Shown here: in pieces, positions 62,399 through 64,000 of the stretch
Numbering within the stretch: position 1 is the first letter of the stretch
Layout of the letters: each line of letters opens with the position of its first letter
Source of the DNA: Leifsonia sp. 466MF
Lineage (GTDB): Bacteria; Actinomycetota; Actinomycetes; Actinomycetales; Microbacteriaceae
DNA: 64,000 bases
Assembly (NCBI RefSeq): GCF_900100265.1
Contig: NZ_LT629696.1
Span: forward strand, 1,302,001 to 1,366,000
Direction of reading: 5' to 3'
Position numbers and translations under genes: made by a program
Notes under the pieces: generated by a model
Seen by the model: the letters and a program-made list of their open reading frames with translations, nothing else
Databases searched by the model: none
Told to the model about the DNA's origin: nothing

Positions 62399-63853
62399 AT
62401 GACAGACAGCCAGCAGACCCCAGTTCCCGCGGCCGCCGACGATGCGTCGGGCGGAGCGACCCCCGGCGTCGAAGGGGAGGTCCGCGCCGCGGTCGAGGCG
62501 GGGTTGCCGTCGGCCGTCGCCGACCTCTCGCAGCTCGTCCGCATCCCCTCGGTGTCGTGGTCCGCGTTCGACCCGCAGAACGTGCGCCGCAGCGCCGAAG
62601 CCGTCGCCGCGCTTCTGACGGACACGGGGATGTTCGACAGCGTCGAGATCAAGCAGGCGCCGATCGGCGACAGCGACACGCTCGGACAGCCGGCCGTGCT
62701 GGCCACGCGGGCCGCGAAGAACGGCCGCCCGACCGTGCTCCTCTACGCGCACCACGACGTCCAGCCCGAGGGGGACGAGGCGAACTGGGACACTCCGCCG
62801 TTCGAGCCGACCGTGCGCGGCGACCGCCTGTACGGCCGCGGCGCCGCCGACGACAAGGCGGGCGTGATGACCCACGTCGCGAGCGTCCGCGCCCTGCGCG
62901 ATGTGCTGGGTGACGACCTGGAGGTCGGCCTCGCCGTCTTCATCGAGGGGGAGGAGGAGTTCGGCTCGCGCTCGTTCGCGAACTTCCTCCAGCAGAACAC
63001 CGCGGCCCTCGCTGCGGACGTCATCGTGGTCGCCGACTCCGACAACGTCGACGTGAACACTCCCGCGCTGACCGTGTCGCTGCGCGGCAACGTGACGTTC
63101 CGGCTCACCGTCTCGACCCTGGAGCACGCATCCCATTCGGGCATGTTCGGGGGAGCGGCACCGGATGCGATGCTCGCCATGGTCAGGCTGCTCGCCACCC
63201 TGCACGACGACGATGGCGCGGTGGCCGTCGAGGGGCTCACCTCGTACGACGCAGCGGCCGAGCCGCCGGCGTTCACGGAGGAGCAGCTCGCCGAGGACGC
63301 GGCGTTCCTGCCGGGCGTCACCAGCGTCGGAAGGGGGCCGATCCTGTCGCGGATGTGGTCGCAGCCGACCATCACCGTCACCGGCATCGACGCGCCCAGC
63401 GTGGCCAACGCATCCAACACCCTGCTGCCCAGCGTCGCCGTGCGGATCAGCTCCCGCGTCGCACCCGGCCAGCCCGCTCGCGAGGCGTACGAGGCGCTCG
63501 AACGCCACCTGCGGGCGCACGCGCCGTTCGGCGCGCACATCGCGATCGACGACGTCGACCTCGGCGACCCGTTCCTCGTCGACACCGACGGATGGGCGGC
63601 GACCGAGGCGAAGCGCGCGATGACCGACGCCTGGGGCGCCGAAGCAGTCGAGACCGGCGTCGGCGGCTCCATCCCGTTCATCGCCGATCTCGTCCGCGAG
63701 TTCCCGGCCGCGCAGATCCTCGTGACCGGCGTCGAGGACCCGGACACGCGCGCTCACAGCCCCAACGAGTCGCTGCACCTGGGCGTGTTCAAGCGCGCCG
63801 TGCTGACCGAGGCGCTCCTGCTCTCGCGGCTCAACGGGCGCACCGCATCCTGA
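62399..63853 (+). CDS. M20-family dipeptidase
   Basis: A 484-residue metallopeptidase. The metal ligands and catalytic residues lie in LLYAHHDVQPEGDE (about residue 117), GRGAADDKAGVMTHVAS (about 148), FIEGEEEFGSRSF (about 183) and the C-terminal DTRAHSPNESLHL. The dimerisation lid is at about 205-330. Related enzymes cleave dipeptides with broad range; the exact substrate is not readable. TAAGAT lies 7 nt before ATG 62399, so the gene is probably leaderless. Confidence 0.92.
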   Translation: MTDSQQTPVPAAADDASGGATPGVEGEVRAAVEAGLPSAVADLSQLVRIPSVSWSAFDPQNVRRSAEAVAALLTDTGMFDSVEIKQAPIGDSDTLGQPAVLATRAAKNGRPTVLLYAHHDVQPEGDEANWDTPPFEPTVRGDRLYGRGAADDKAGVMTHVASVRALRDVLGDDLEVGLAVFIEGEEEFGSRSFANFLQQNTAALAADVIVVADSDNVDVNTPALTVSLRGNVTFRLTVSTLEHASHSGMFGGAAPDAMLAMVRLLATLHDDDGAVAVEGLTSYDAAAEPPAFTEEQLAEDAAFLPGVTSVGRGPILSRMWSQPTITVTGIDAPSVANASNTLLPSVAVRISSRVAPGQPAREAYEALERHLRAHAPFGAHIAIDDVDLGDPFLVDTDGWAATEAKRAMTDAWGAEAVETGVGGSIPFIADLVREFPAAQILVTGVEDPDTRAHSPNESLHLGVFKRAVLTEALLLSRLNGRTAS

Positions 63854-63891
63854 GCAGATCCCGCGCTCTGCCGAATTTCCAGTTCGGCGAC

Positions 63892-63947
63892 GTACAATCG
63901 ACGCAGATTTCGTTCCGAAGTCCCGTTTCACCTTCGTGAGGAGTCCC
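63892..63947 (+). promoter_or_regulatory. Promoter and leader of the edge gene
   Basis: TACAAT (63892-63897) is a good -10, with a predicted 45-nt leader and a GAGGAG site (63938-63943) before ATG 63948. No -35 is obvious. Confidence 0.5.
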
Positions 63948-64000
63948 ATGACCGACACAACGCTGACCGCGACCAAGGCCCACGGAGTCGGCCTGACCGA
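63948..64000 (+). CDS. Probable HesB/IscA-family iron-sulfur assembly protein (3' partial)
   Basis: Only the first 17 codons are inside the window (start MTDTTLTATKAHGVGLT). The threonine-rich N-terminus ending in HGVxLT looks like the start of actinobacterial ErpA/IscA-type proteins, but the conserved cysteines lie beyond the edge, so the call is tentative. It has a clear ribosome site and its own promoter. Confidence 0.45.
   Translation, partial: MTDTTLTATKAHGVGLT

Overview
The window is 64 kb of high-GC actinobacterial chromosome. Gene content, gene order and protein features point to a Microbacteriaceae member, probably Leifsonia-like. The evidence is a C50-carotenoid (decaprenoxanthin-type) crt operon headed by a MarR regulator, an actinobacterial dcw cluster ending in sepF-yggT-divIVA, a garA-ftsR module, a PknL-aroG module, and a MurE without the classical DNPR motif, which fits a non-DAP (diaminobutyrate-type) wall. 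Genes are packed tightly, no gene-free stretch exceeds about 240 bp, and I saw no tRNA, rRNA, CRISPR array, prophage or classical insertion sequence. Coordinates of starts are my own choices from start codons, Shine-Dalgarno matches and -10 boxes.

Region by region. 1-7.1 kb: a 5'-truncated SDR/DUF2867 gene, then a divergent marR (crtR-like) and the crtE-B-I-Ye-Yf-Eb operon, each gene overlapping the next by 4 bp. It runs from prenyl diphosphate to a C50 carotenoid. 7.2-15.6 kb: small accessory and housekeeping genes (two VOC proteins, a J-domain/NERD fusion, DUF1295, an LRV-repeat protein, an S4 RNA-binding protein, DUF72), then a CDP-alcohol phosphatidyltransferase, garA, ftsR, a second MerR regulator and an orphan ParA. 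15.6-33.0 kb: pyruvate carboxylase, a second MinD/ParA-like ATPase, peptide deformylase, an epimerase, a DUF559-type nuclease gene bracketed by two related long palindromes, FadD, a ROK glucokinase, PlsC, class II DAHP synthase, the PASTA kinase PknL, a LysM/transglycosylase-like protein, the Rv2175c-type DNA-binding protein and a second polyprenyl diphosphate synthase. 33.1-53.8 kb: DUF3040, then the division and cell wall cluster mraZ-rsmH-ftsL-ftsI-murE-murF-mraY-murD-ftsW-murG-murC-ftsQ-ftsZ-yggS-sepF-yggT-divIVA-lspA-rluD. 53.8-64 kb: dnaE, a flavin reductase, hisD, nrdR, pyrD, an RNase HI fusion, DUF3043, an M20 dipeptidase and the first codons of a HesB/IscA-type gene.

The genes link around envelope growth. 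The dcw genes make lipid II and the septum, SepF and DivIVA place division and polar growth, FtsR (by homology) controls ftsZ, PknL and the LysM protein sense or remodel the wall, and the two prenyl synthases feed carotenoid and polyprenyl lipids. Least explained are the palindrome-nuclease-palindrome cassette at 21.9-23.0 kb, two further long palindromes at convergent gene ends, and three helically phased clusters of MraZ-like boxes upstream of mraZ.
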